Below are positions 55,603-63,683 of a stretch of 64,000 nucleotides of DNA, piece after piece (the first letter of the stretch is position 1; each line of letters starts with the position of its first letter). Below the pieces are notes generated by a model. It saw nothing but the letters and a program-made list of their open reading frames with translations, ran no database searches and was not told the DNA's origin. Source of the DNA: Permianibacter aggregans (GTDB lineage: Bacteria > Pseudomonadota > Gammaproteobacteria > Enterobacterales > Permianibacteraceae); the NCBI RefSeq assembly GCF_009756665.1, contig NZ_CP037953.1:2232001-2296000 (forward strand). Direction: 5' to 3'. The translations under genes were made by a program, and so were the position numbers.

Positions 55603-57480
55603 ATGAAACCGACTACCCTACCCGCCCGTACCGCACTGGCCAGCGCCTTGTTGAGCGCACTGTTATTGAGCGCTTGCCACACCACCGGCAACGGTGAAGC
55701 CGACAAGCAAACCGCCGAGCAGCAAACGGCCGAACCACAAAAAAACCCCGCCAACGCCGTTGAATTCGAGCGCCTGCCGGAAACCAGTTGGATGGTCGAT
55801 GAGCCGGTCGCCGAAGACAAAGCTGAGCGTATTGAAGTGACCGGCTCGCATGTGCGTGGACGCGACAATCCCCAGAAAACACGAGAAATACTGGCGGCGG
55901 AGCGCCGCGCCGAAGCGGCACAGCAAAGCGTCGCCGCGCCCGCGCCGTTAAGCATGACCGCTCCCGCCGCCAGAATGGCGCCGCCGTACTATGCCCCTCC
56001 ACCACCGGAACAAAACCGCGAAAACTACCTGCATGCTGGCGACAACCCAGTCAAAGCCGTAGCGCAAGAACCGGTTTCCACGTTTGCGCTCGATGTCGAT
56101 ACCGGCGCCTACAGCAACGTTCGCCGTTACCTGCGCCAGGGCGATCTACCGCCGAAAGATGCCGTGCGAGTTGAAGAACTGATCAATTACTTTGAATACC
56201 AGGATGCGCCCGCCGAACGCGGTCATCCGTTCGCCTTGCAAACCGAACTTTCCGTGTCGCCATGGCAGCCGGAAAACTACCTGCTGCGCGTACGCATCAA
56301 AGCCACGGATATGCAAGTGGGGGCCCTGCCTCCGGTGAACCTGGTGTTTCTCGTCGATGTGTCCGGTTCAATGCAAGATCAAGACAAACTGCCGCTGGTG
56401 CAAAGCAGCCTGCGTGCACTGGTCAATGAACTGCGTCCGCAAGACACGATCTCGTTGGTCGTTTACGCCGGCCGCACGCAAGTGGAATTGCCCGCCACCA
56501 GCGGCAAAAACAAAGCCGAGATTCTTGCCGCTATCGATCGCTTAACGGCAGGCGGTTCCACCGCAGGCGGCGCTGCGATAGAGCTCGCTTACGCACAAGC
56601 GATGAGCGCGTTCAAACCAAACGGCATCAATCGGATACTGCTGGCCACCGACGGCGACTTCAACGTCGGCATCACTGATATCAAACAACTGAAAACCATG
56701 GTCGAACAAAAGCGCGAATCCGGCATCACGCTGACCACGCTCGGTTTCGGCCAAGGCAACTACAACGACGCGCTGATGGAGCAAATCGCCGATGTCGGTA
56801 ACGGCAACTACGCCTACATCGATTCCGCCGATGAAGCCCGCAAGGTGCTGATCACCGAAATGAGTTCGACATTCGCTGTCGTCGCCAAAGACGCGAAAAT
56901 CCAAATCGAATTCAATCCGGGCGTTATCGCCGAATACCGTTTGATCGGCTACGAAAACCGTATGCTCAACGAAGCCGACTTCAACAACGACAAAATCGAC
57001 GCCGGCGATGTCGGTGCCGGCAAATCGGTAACGGCGTTATACGAACTGACACCGGTCGGTGCCAGCCGCCTGATCGAGCCACGCCGTTATCAAGGCAACG
57101 AGGTAAAAGCCACCAAAGAAGTGAAGACCGAAGAACTCGCCTTCCTGCGTGTACGCTACAAACCCAGCGCCAACGCCGCCAGCGTGTTATTGGAAAAGCC
57201 CATCCTGCAACGCGAGCTGAAAAAAGATCTGAACGCCACCAGCGCCGACTTCCGCTTCAGCGTCGCCGTTGCCGGATTCGGTCAACTGCTACGTGGCGGT
57301 AGCTACACTCGCCAATGGCAAATGAACGACAGCATCGCGCTGGCCAAAGCCGCCAAAGGTCAGGATAACCACGGCTACCGCGCCGAGTTTATCCGCCTGG
57401 CCGAAATCGCCGGTGGTTTGCTGCCGCAGCGGCCGGTGATGGAGATCAATCGGGAGGTTAGTGCGGTGAGCGCTGAATAG
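55603..57480 (+). CDS. VWA-domain lipoprotein (YfbK-like) with an E-V-T-G-S motif
   Basis: The protein has 625 residues. A lipoprotein signal ends at L-S-A-C (about 22-25). A low-complexity periplasmic linker contains A-E-R-I-E-V-T-G-S-H-V-R near 75. The conserved YfbK N-domain follows (F-A-L-D-V-D-T-G-A-Y-S-N-V-R-R near 165), then a VWA domain with MIDAS D-V-S-G-S-M near 250, T and D in the later MIDAS positions (A-T-D-G-D-F), and a C-terminal DUF3520 domain. It would bind a partner through a metal. A sigma/anti-sigma pair lies 2.4 kb downstream, on the opposite strand; such genes are often adjacent in gammaproteobacteria. Confidence 0.87.
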   Translation: MKPTTLPARTALASALLSALLLSACHTTGNGEADKQTAEQQTAEPQKNPANAVEFERLPETSWMVDEPVAEDKAERIEVTGSHVRGRDNPQKTREILAAERRAEAAQQSVAAPAPLSMTAPAARMAPPYYAPPPPEQNRENYLHAGDNPVKAVAQEPVSTFALDVDTGAYSNVRRYLRQGDLPPKDAVRVEELINYFEYQDAPAERGHPFALQTELSVSPWQPENYLLRVRIKATDMQVGALPPVNLVFLVDVSGSMQDQDKLPLVQSSLRALVNELRPQDTISLVVYAGRTQVELPATSGKNKAEILAAIDRLTAGGSTAGGAAIELAYAQAMSAFKPNGINRILLATDGDFNVGITDIKQLKTMVEQKRESGITLTTLGFGQGNYNDALMEQIADVGNGNYAYIDSADEARKVLITEMSSTFAVVAKDAKIQIEFNPGVIAEYRLIGYENRMLNEADFNNDKIDAGDVGAGKSVTALYELTPVGASRLIEPRRYQGNEVKATKEVKTEELAFLRVRYKPSANAASVLLEKPILQRELKKDLNATSADFRFSVAVAGFGQLLRGGSYTRQWQMNDSIALAKAAKGQDNHGYRAEFIRLAEIAGGLLPQRPVMEINREVSAVSAE

Positions 57481-57498
57481 CATCAATTAGAAGCATCA

Positions 57499-57541
57499 GA
57501 GAAACCCGTTTTGCGATGCAGCGAAACGGGTTTCTCCTTTT
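57499..57541 (+). terminator. Strong terminator after the VWA gene
   Basis: GAGAAACCCGTTT (57499-57511) pairs perfectly with AAACGGGTTTCTC (57524-57536), followed by CTTTTTG. Confidence 0.9.
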
Positions 57542-57551
57542 TGAGTTCAAC

Positions 57552-57685
57552 GCAGGTGCTGGTTGGGTGAGAGGTCGGTTGGCGCTGAGCCAGCGAAGCC
57601 CAACGCCACTTTTCATGATAGAGTTGCGCTTATCGCATAAGTTCACGATTGAACTCGTTGGGCTTCGTGCCTCTGCCCAACCTGC
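57552..57685. repeat. MITE-like 134-bp imperfect inverted repeat
   Basis: GCAGGT...GGTTGGGTGAGAGG on the left is matched by CCTCTGCCCAACCTGC on the right, and inside GCGAAGCCCAAC (57593-57604) is matched by GTTGGGCTTCG (57657-57667). It is non-coding and looks like a small nonautonomous palindromic element at the edge of two A/T-rich genes. Confidence 0.55.
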
Positions 57686-57741
57686 CGCGCTCAATTAGCT
57701 CGCTTCGTGGTAGCGAAGCGGGTTTGACGCTTAAGGCAAGC

Positions 57742-58662
57742 CTATCGATCATCGCAAATACGGTCTATGTCTGAATGAATTTTTGCGGAAATATCCATCA
57801 GTTTTTTCGATGTTAGAATAGAGGGCAGGCCAACTTCATTTCTCTTCTGACTAGCGATCAGTAAAGTTTTATCTACCTCAGATAAAAGAGAGTCACGAAC
57901 ACGTCTCTCGATAAAGAATGGATTGACATCGCCGCTTGATAGCCAAGTCTTATTGATAAAAAAATTGGAAACTTCATATCCGTTCTCTAATTCCCCGTCG
58001 GAAAATATGAGCTGTGCTCTATCTGCGTTATCGTAAATTACAGTCCATTTGAAGTAATTCTGGATTGACGTTTCTCGATCCATTACGACTTGCTGGCAAA
58101 AAGTCGATTCCGCACATTGTCGATAAAAATTCCCCAGTCTTTGGCTTGCCACGTTAAGTCCAAAATTAAACATGTTTTCATAGTGAAAGGAAATTTTTTG
58201 AAACAGCTCTCGATACTCATTGGTACGCTCTTGTTGTCCCTCGACGGCCCATAAGTCAGGAGTGAGTCTCTTGGCAATCTCAAAGTGAGCATATGGGTCG
58301 CCATTTTTTGCCAGCTGATAAAGTGGCTCCATTGAGTATGCCCTGTATGAAATCATATGATTTTCGTCAAAAACCAAACCCTTTCCTCCGTCAACCGGAA
58401 AATCCGACAATCGATCAGAAAGTTTTTTCTTAAGATCTTCAAGGAGCAAAAGCTGATCAATCTCTTCACTCTCTTTGCAATAGGGACTCTGCCTCTGGCC
58501 TTTCACATTTGTAGAGGTATTTTCGTTTTCTTGGCTAACTGGCGTTAATCGAGCTGTTTCGCCTCCACCTCGCATTGCTTCTCTGCTGAAAAGCAGGAAT
58601 ATACATAACAAAAGCAAACTGAGAATCAGCGCTGGAACAATAACTCTGCCAGTTGCTCTCAC
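57742..58662 (-). CDS. Orphan membrane-anchored protein
   Basis: The protein has 306 residues and starts at GTG 58662 after a good AAGGAG. A single N-terminal helix (about 8-26) is followed by a polar, mostly helical domain with four cysteines. The P-Y-A-H-F-E-I-A-K-R-L and Q-R-L-G-N-F-Y-R pieces resemble Sel1/TPR-like helices, but weakly. I know no family. It is clearly A/T-richer than its neighbours and is flanked by a palindromic repeat, pointing to acquisition. Confidence 0.6.
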   Translation of the reverse strand: MRATGRVIVPALILSLLLLCIFLLFSREAMRGGGETARLTPVSQENENTSTNVKGQRQSPYCKESEEIDQLLLLEDLKKKLSDRLSDFPVDGGKGLVFDENHMISYRAYSMEPLYQLAKNGDPYAHFEIAKRLTPDLWAVEGQQERTNEYRELFQKISFHYENMFNFGLNVASQRLGNFYRQCAESTFCQQVVMDRETSIQNYFKWTVIYDNADRAQLIFSDGELENGYEVSNFFINKTWLSSGDVNPFFIERRVRDSLLSEVDKTLLIASQKRNEVGLPSILTSKKLMDISAKIHSDIDRICDDR

Positions 58663-58851
58663 GTCAGTAACTCCTTTACATGATCAAGGTTATTCAACTC
58701 ATGCAGTGAACAAGCATTTTGATGAGGCTAAAGATTTGCTCACAGAAAGAGACGGAATACTATCTTTGCTTAAAGGCCTTGACAACAAAAAAAAAAGCAC
58801 GAGTAGAGTCGTCGGCGCCAAAAAACTTGGCCGCCTTTAAGGAGACAATAA

Positions 58852-59676
58852 ATGAGGAAGGTTATAGGATGTTTGCTTTCGGCAACAATTTTGTCGTGGA
58901 CTTCCGACGCTTATTCGGCTGATGTTCTAGCGTGTGATGGGTGCGATGCTTATGCAATGCAAGAGGTTGCACTAACCGCCGCACCGACGATTAATCGAAC
59001 TTCATCAAATGACGTACATGTCGTGGACCCTACCACCGCAATGGTAAGACGTTATACGGTAGTTAAAGAGGTTGAGCCTGGCTTGGTTTCAATGTACCTG
59101 ATTGAAACCAGCCCAAGCTCATCTGTTATTTCAGCTGCATATGATTTGCATTGGAAGCGCCAGCAACTAGATGCGGCCAAATCTAATGTAATCGTCCCGG
59201 AGGGTGCCATTACAGGATTGAACTCTGCATATGACCTTCGTGGGAACACCGCGCTTCAGCGTGATCTGGGAGCTTGGGTTGCGAATGGCTTACCATGGTA
59301 TTCATACTTATCGGCTTACGCGAATTCGTGGGGTCACATGATAACCGGAGGTCAGATTAATTATCACTTGTTTGTGGTTTTTAAAGATGGCTCCTCATGT
59401 ACCGTTGCCGTGACCGGGAAAAATGGATCAACACTGATATTCGGGGTTGTTCCCGGAACGCTCGTCGACTCAGAGGGACACACTATCCGTGAATCACAAG
59501 CCGCACATGAAGGAGCGAGAGAGATATTTGTAAGCTTTGAAAACTTAGGTCGCTGGTTGCGTAATGCTAATAGCTTAGGTGTATTTATTATCGAGCAAGA
59601 TAGCGACGGGAACGTTGTTGAATGTCATCCGGAAGAGAATCGAATGGTTTGTAAGCTGAAAAAGCAGTCGAGTTAA
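58852..59676 (+). CDS. Orphan secreted protein
   Basis: The protein has 274 residues with a Sec signal peptide (cleavage near A-Y-S-A-D at 22). Cysteines in L-A-C-D-G-C-D could bind a metal or form a bridge; there are two more near the C-terminus (V-E-C-H, M-V-C-K). No family recognised. AAGGAGACAATAA gives a strong ribosome site for ATG 58852. Like the divergent gene 57742-58662 it is A/T-rich; the two probably arrived together. A terminator follows. Confidence 0.62.
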   Translation: MRKVIGCLLSATILSWTSDAYSADVLACDGCDAYAMQEVALTAAPTINRTSSNDVHVVDPTTAMVRRYTVVKEVEPGLVSMYLIETSPSSSVISAAYDLHWKRQQLDAAKSNVIVPEGAITGLNSAYDLRGNTALQRDLGAWVANGLPWYSYLSAYANSWGHMITGGQINYHLFVVFKDGSSCTVAVTGKNGSTLIFGVVPGTLVDSEGHTIRESQAAHEGAREIFVSFENLGRWLRNANSLGVFIIEQDSDGNVVECHPEENRMVCKLKKQSS

Positions 59677-59688
59677 ATATTAGAAAGA

Positions 59689-59711
59689 GGGCGCTTTACA
59701 GCGCCTTCTTT
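59689..59711 (+). terminator. Rho-independent terminator after the orphan secreted gene
   Basis: GGCGC-TTTACA-GCGCC is followed by TTCTTT, 13 bases after the stop codon. Confidence 0.75.
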
Positions 59712-59846
59712 CCATAAGTTCTTGTTAAAGAGAGGCAATTTGCATCAAACTCTTTAATGCTCCCCCTGTCGAGAAACCGGAGCTAGATTGTAGAAGTCCA
59801 GGCCAGCACGCGTAGGGCGCAATGAATTGCGCCGAATGATCTCTTA

Positions 59847-61010
59847 TTATTGCAATCCAAGCTCGGTCCGTAATGCACTCTGTTGCTGGCATAGGTTTTC
59901 AGCTGAATCGATTGCTTGACTTTCAAACGTCAGCATCAACTTCTGGTCCTTAGCTTCCGATTCGATTGCCGAATGCTGCTTTTTCAACCGAACAAATTCA
60001 GAATCAGAACGCTCTACTGCACCCTGCTGACAGAACGTCTCCACGTCCTTCAACCAACGACCCAATTCAAACGAGACGCTGGCAATGGTTTCCTGGCCTG
60101 GTTGATATTCGGTCCTGGTTTCACTTTTAAATGAGCGACCATAATAACCGTCGGCAAGCGCTTGGCGGTCCAGTGTTGGTGCCACGCGATCGGCAGCCGG
60201 CGTCGAGGTGGCGGCGTGAGCCGCTTGCCGTTCGCGCCGCTCAGTTTCCGCTTTGATGCGTGAGCCAGTCACTTCAATTCGCTCAGCTTCTTTTTCTTCA
60301 TTTAGCGCCAGTTGTTCAGCGGCTTGCTTGTCACTTTCGTCAGGTACAAAACCCTCCAGCGGTAATACCGGTGCTTTGAAATTCTCGGCAGGGTTGATCA
60401 CTTCGGCAACACTGGGTACTGGCGCATCCGGAGCGGAGCGATCGAACTCCAATGGATCGAGCTGGACTTCCAACTCCGGCTTTGCCGGTTTGCCTTCTTC
60501 GTCAACGCTTAGCGCGCTGTCGGCAACCATTGGTGCTGGCGAGGTCGCTCTGGCGGCTGGCGCTTCTTCTGGCGCGCGTTGCAATTCGATGGTTGGTTGG
60601 CTTGGCGGTGGTGGTAGCGCGACCGGTAAGGGTTGCTGCTGCGGTACCGGCACCAGATAAAAAACAAAACTGACCATAACGACGGCAGCGACGGTGCCTG
60701 TTGCGTAGCGATGTTCACCAATCCATGAGCTGAGTGATGCCAACCAGGATTTCGGCTGCTCGGCTTTTTGCGCGTTGGCAGCGTGTTCCAAGCGCCACTG
60801 CGCTACGTCGAGAAACAAGCTGTAGCAGGAAGGGCAATCGCGCAGGTGTTGCTTCCAGGCATTGAGCTCGGTTTCGCTGGCTTGATGATCAACCAATTGC
60901 GCGAACTGTTCGCTGCTGAGGTGTGCACCGGAGTCGGCGGGCATCTGGCTTAGCGCCAGCGCCAATTGCGCACGTTGCCGGTCGCTTAAGTGAAATTCGG
61001 TTTTGCTCAT
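59847..61010 (-). CDS. Zinc-finger anti-sigma-like membrane protein with an E-V-T-G-S motif
   Basis: The protein has 387 residues. The cytoplasmic N-part has H-L-R-D-C-P-S-C (zinc H-x3-C-x2-C) near 55. One membrane helix lies at about 101-119 (A-T-G-T-V-A-A-V-V-M-V). The long periplasmic part is proline-rich and charged, with A-E-R-I-E-V-T-G-S-R-I-K near 248, almost identical to the motif in the VWA protein. The C-terminal about 90 residues form a cysteine-containing helical domain. It should control the sigma-like protein encoded upstream on the same strand (61304-62113), 293 bases away. Confidence 0.75.
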   Translation of the reverse strand: MSKTEFHLSDRQRAQLALALSQMPADSGAHLSSEQFAQLVDHQASETELNAWKQHLRDCPSCYSLFLDVAQWRLEHAANAQKAEQPKSWLASLSSWIGEHRYATGTVAAVVMVSFVFYLVPVPQQQPLPVALPPPPSQPTIELQRAPEEAPAARATSPAPMVADSALSVDEEGKPAKPELEVQLDPLEFDRSAPDAPVPSVAEVINPAENFKAPVLPLEGFVPDESDKQAAEQLALNEEKEAERIEVTGSRIKAETERRERQAAHAATSTPAADRVAPTLDRQALADGYYGRSFKSETRTEYQPGQETIASVSFELGRWLKDVETFCQQGAVERSDSEFVRLKKQHSAIESEAKDQKLMLTFESQAIDSAENLCQQQSALRTELGLQ

Positions 61011-61303
61011 GACGCTCTATGCTCGCTTACCATTATCCGCATTAGACGGACAGATGACGCTGATCTGGCGGGGGAAAAGTGTGTTGTTTTCAAAATTGCA
61101 CCTGCGTGGCTAAGAGCCCCCTCTCCCCAACCCCATTGATGAGCACCATCCTTGGTGCTCACCCTTCGGGCAGCTTCGCCGTCCAAATGTTTTCCCGAAC
61201 CATTTGTCCCGCCGGGGCGAGGGGCTACTTTCGTGCATCTTGGGCTTTAAGCTATCAACTGGGTTTCTGGGCCAAATGCTTGGAGAAAAACATTGTGTGA
61301 AGT
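61011..61303. repeat. Repeat-filled spacer between sigma and anti-sigma genes
   Basis: It has a long-range inverted pair, AGCCCCCTCTCCCC (61115-61128) with GGGGCGAGGGGCT (61214-61226), and a hairpin GAGCACC-ATCCTT-GGTGCTC (61141-61160). This looks like an extragenic repeat inserted inside the operon. No gene is seen. Confidence 0.5.
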
Positions 61304-62113
61304 TCATTCCGCAAACCCCGCCTTGGTTAAATCCTTGCGCCATTGTTCCAGGCAGGCTTTGATTTTTCTTCGGGCGGAATGTTCCGGCAGGTTTAGTATC
61401 GTTGCTGCTTTGGCGATGCTTAAGTCGTCCTGGAATACCATTTTCATCAATAGCGCTGTGTCAGCATCAAGGGCTTGTCGTAACGTAGTTGTCAGTTCGA
61501 CCGATAGTTGGCCGTTGCCGAGTTGCCATGAGCCACTTGCGGTGAATACGTGCTGCAAGGCGCTCAGCATGTGTTGCTGCTGTTGTTCCTGCAGGTTCTG
61601 TTCTGGCGACAGTGTTTGTTCGTCTTCGATATCAAGCTCTGCTGCCTCGCTGCTGGCGGCGGAAAGCGATTCGAATTTCACTTGCGCGCCGCAATCGGGG
61701 ATCTTGGCCTGTATCGTGCGAGCGATTTGTTCAATCTGTTGTGCATTATGTGACTCGCTCGCCAATTGTTCTGCGACGGTTTGTCGGGCTTGGCGCTCAC
61801 AGCACAACTTCTTGTAAACAAGTTGCCATATCCGACCCAGCGACTGCACCCAAACTGGTGCCCGACATTTACCAAAACGGGCGACGGCAAAATCTTCCAG
61901 CAGATGACGGAAGACAACGACTAGAAACGTGCCGGGACTGGAACGTTGCTGAAAGCTTTGCAGTTTGGCCCATTCATTTTCCTGCAATTTACCGAGCGCT
62001 TGTTCGAACGCCTGATCGGCCAATTGCCGATCAGGAAAGCGACGGCGCGCCAGCTTTTCCAGACGCGTGATCCATTGCTGCTTTGGGTCAAACAGAAAGC
62101 GCTGCCAATCCAT
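61304..62113 (-). CDS. Divergent sigma-70-like (ECF-type) factor
   Basis: The protein has 269 residues, longer than usual ECF factors. A region 2-like stretch is L-V-V-V-F-R-H-L-L-E-D-F near 62-75 and W-Q-L-V-Y-K-K-L-C-C-E-R near 95. A 90-residue acidic and Gln-rich linker follows. The C-terminal region 4-like HTH is L-S-I-A-K-A-A-T-I-L-N-L-P-E-H-S-A-R-R-K-I. Similarity to classical factors is low, but the zinc-finger anti-sigma-like partner downstream supports the call. It starts six bases after the STM3941-like gene. Confidence 0.65.
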   Translation of the reverse strand: MDWQRFLFDPKQQWITRLEKLARRRFPDRQLADQAFEQALGKLQENEWAKLQSFQQRSSPGTFLVVVFRHLLEDFAVARFGKCRAPVWVQSLGRIWQLVYKKLCCERQARQTVAEQLASESHNAQQIEQIARTIQAKIPDCGAQVKFESLSAASSEAAELDIEDEQTLSPEQNLQEQQQQHMLSALQHVFTASGSWQLGNGQLSVELTTTLRQALDADTALLMKMVFQDDLSIAKAATILNLPEHSARRKIKACLEQWRKDLTKAGFAE

Positions 62114-62119
62114 TTAGAT

Positions 62120-62677
62120 TCAGGCCACTACCGCTTGGCTTTCTTGGTTGCTGTTCTCTCGATAGTGCTGGAAACCCTGTTGTAACAAGTTCAACACATC
62201 TTCGTAATCGGCCTGCAACGTCCCAGCTGAAATCGCGGCCGGCGAACCGCAGAGATTCAAATTGGCCTCGTGGATTTTGCGTTTCAAACCAGAGTACTTA
62301 ATCAGATATTGTTCAGGATCGTGAAGTTTCAACACGACAAAGCTTTGACCCGCAGCAGAGAACTCTTCAATCGACTCGACATCTTGCCAAGGAATGCGAC
62401 CGAGGCTGACGCCACTGGACGCGTCGATTACGCCGGTCGCGTCAATACGCAGGCCAGCACTTTTGTCCTGTAGCTTGCTGAAAATGACAAACGAGCCAAC
62501 GCCGGACAACACCATCACGATCATCGCAATGAAATTGACCAGCGCTGGTGGCAACAACGGAAACACCCGTGGCGCCACGTTAAGCCCCATCAACGCGGCG
62601 GAAAGGCCGGTCAACGCCAGCGTTGCGTATAGCATCGTGTTCAACTTATTTTTGCTAATCGGAATAAACACGTTCAT
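62120..62677 (-). CDS. STM3941-like membrane protein
   Basis: The protein has 185 residues. Two membrane helices lie near the N-terminus (about 14-35 and 45-67) after I-P-I-S-K-N-K-L. The rest resembles a PH-like domain (G-V-I-D-A-S-S-G-V-S-L-G-R-I-P-W-Q-D-V-E-S-I), as in the STM3941 family. ATG 62677 is preferred because GGAGGG lies eight bases before it; GTG 62686 has no space for a ribosome site. It is the first gene of a minus-strand operon with the sigma-like gene. Confidence 0.65.
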   Translation of the reverse strand: MNVFIPISKNKLNTMLYATLALTGLSAALMGLNVAPRVFPLLPPALVNFIAMIVMVLSGVGSFVIFSKLQDKSAGLRIDATGVIDASSGVSLGRIPWQDVESIEEFSAAGQSFVVLKLHDPEQYLIKYSGLKRKIHEANLNLCGSPAAISAGTLQADYEDVLNLLQQGFQHYRENSNQESQAVVA

Positions 62678-62704
62678 CTCGTTCACCCTCCGTTGTTGTT
62701 CTTT

Positions 62705-63322
62705 TTACGACAAGGCTTTGATGCCGGCTAGACGCACATCCAGCGCTTTGACCAAACCGTTGCTCAGCGAATAAATCAAACCATGAATGGTCAGTTGCTG
62801 GCCATTGCTCCAGGCTCGCTGGACGATGCGGGTGTGAGCGACGTTGCGGGCTTGCGCTTCGACATTCAGTTCGCAGAGCCGGCGCAGGCGTTCGTCGCGG
62901 TCGACAATGGCGTTCAATTCATCGGCGTGCTGGCGGCACACATAACGCACTGGTTCGAGCCAATGATCGACCAAGCCCGGTGCATTGCCTTCGTAAGCGG
63001 CGATTACGCCGCCGCAACCATAATGTCCGGTAACAATAATATGTTTAACTTTCAGTACTTCGACGGCGTATTGCAATACCGCCAGGCAGTTGAAGTCCGT
63101 TAAACTGACGACGTTGGCAACGTTGCGGTGGACAAACACTTCGCCCGGTGCCAGACCCATGATCTGGTTGGCCGGTACGCGTGAATCGGAGCAACCAATC
63201 CACAGGTATTCCGGTGTCTGCTGCTGGCACAGATTCTGGAAAAACGCCGGATCTTCCTTGGTCACTTTTTCAGCCCAGCGTTTATTGTTCTCAAACAACT
63301 GTTGCAGGACGTGTTCAGGCAT
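62705..63322 (-). CDS. can: Beta-class carbonic anhydrase
   Basis: The protein has 205 residues and interconverts CO2 and bicarbonate in the cytoplasm. The zinc ligands are Cys44 and Asp46 in G-C-S-D-S-R, His100 and Cys103 in G-H-Y-G-C-G-G, matching E. coli Can. The conserved F-V-H-R-N-V-A-N near 63-70 is present. Its start codon overlaps that of the divergent ABM gene by two bases, so both promoters must lie inside the other gene or upstream transcripts serve them. Confidence 0.95.
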   Translation of the reverse strand: MPEHVLQQLFENNKRWAEKVTKEDPAFFQNLCQQQTPEYLWIGCSDSRVPANQIMGLAPGEVFVHRNVANVVSLTDFNCLAVLQYAVEVLKVKHIIVTGHYGCGGVIAAYEGNAPGLVDHWLEPVRYVCRQHADELNAIVDRDERLRRLCELNVEAQARNVAHTRIVQRAWSNGQQLTIHGLIYSLSNGLVKALDVRLAGIKALS

Positions 63323-63683
63323 GCCAATTACCTCTAAGCAAAATGAGGCTGGATCTTACCTTAACCCCGCCGATCTGGTCGGGGCCTATGCGGTCATTTT
63401 CCTGTCGAAACGCACAGAAATTGACGCAGGTTATGGTCAGGCCGCCGATCGGATGGTCGAGCTGGCCGCCCAGCAGCCGGGCTATATCGGCGTGCGCTCA
63501 GTGCGCGAACCGGGCGGGCTGGGCGTGACCATTTCCTACTGGCGCTCTGAGGCCGATATCAAGGCCTGGCGACAACACCTCGAACACGCGGCGACGCGCG
63601 AAACCGGGCGCAAGCAGTGGTATCAGTATTACGAATTGCAGGTCTGCAAAATCGAGCGTGCCTATGACTTCGGCCTCGATTAA
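63321..63683 (+). CDS. Antibiotic biosynthesis monooxygenase (ABM) domain protein
   Basis: The protein has 120 residues of the dimeric ferredoxin-like ABM fold: A-Y-A-V-I-F-L-S-K near 22, Q-P-G-Y-I-G-V-R-S-V near 52, V-T-I-S-Y-W-R-S near 68 and I-K-A-W-R-Q-H-L-E-H near 79. These small proteins degrade or oxidise diverse substrates and often protect from oxidants. ATG 63321 is the only plausible start. It overlaps the carbonic anhydrase start and, at its 3' end, the aroE gene by 20 bases, so aroE is translationally coupled. Confidence 0.8.
   Translation: MPITSKQNEAGSYLNPADLVGAYAVIFLSKRTEIDAGYGQAADRMVELAAQQPGYIGVRSVREPGGLGVTISYWRSEADIKAWRQHLEHAATRETGRKQWYQYYELQVCKIERAYDFGLD

Noticed and set aside
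57516-57698. 60-codon open frame after the VWA gene
   Set aside because: It lies within the terminator and the MITE-like inverted repeat and is most likely non-coding.
58719-58922. 67-codon open frame before and overlapping the orphan secreted gene
   Set aside because: It has no ribosome site, overlaps the well-supported start at 58852 and its product has no features.
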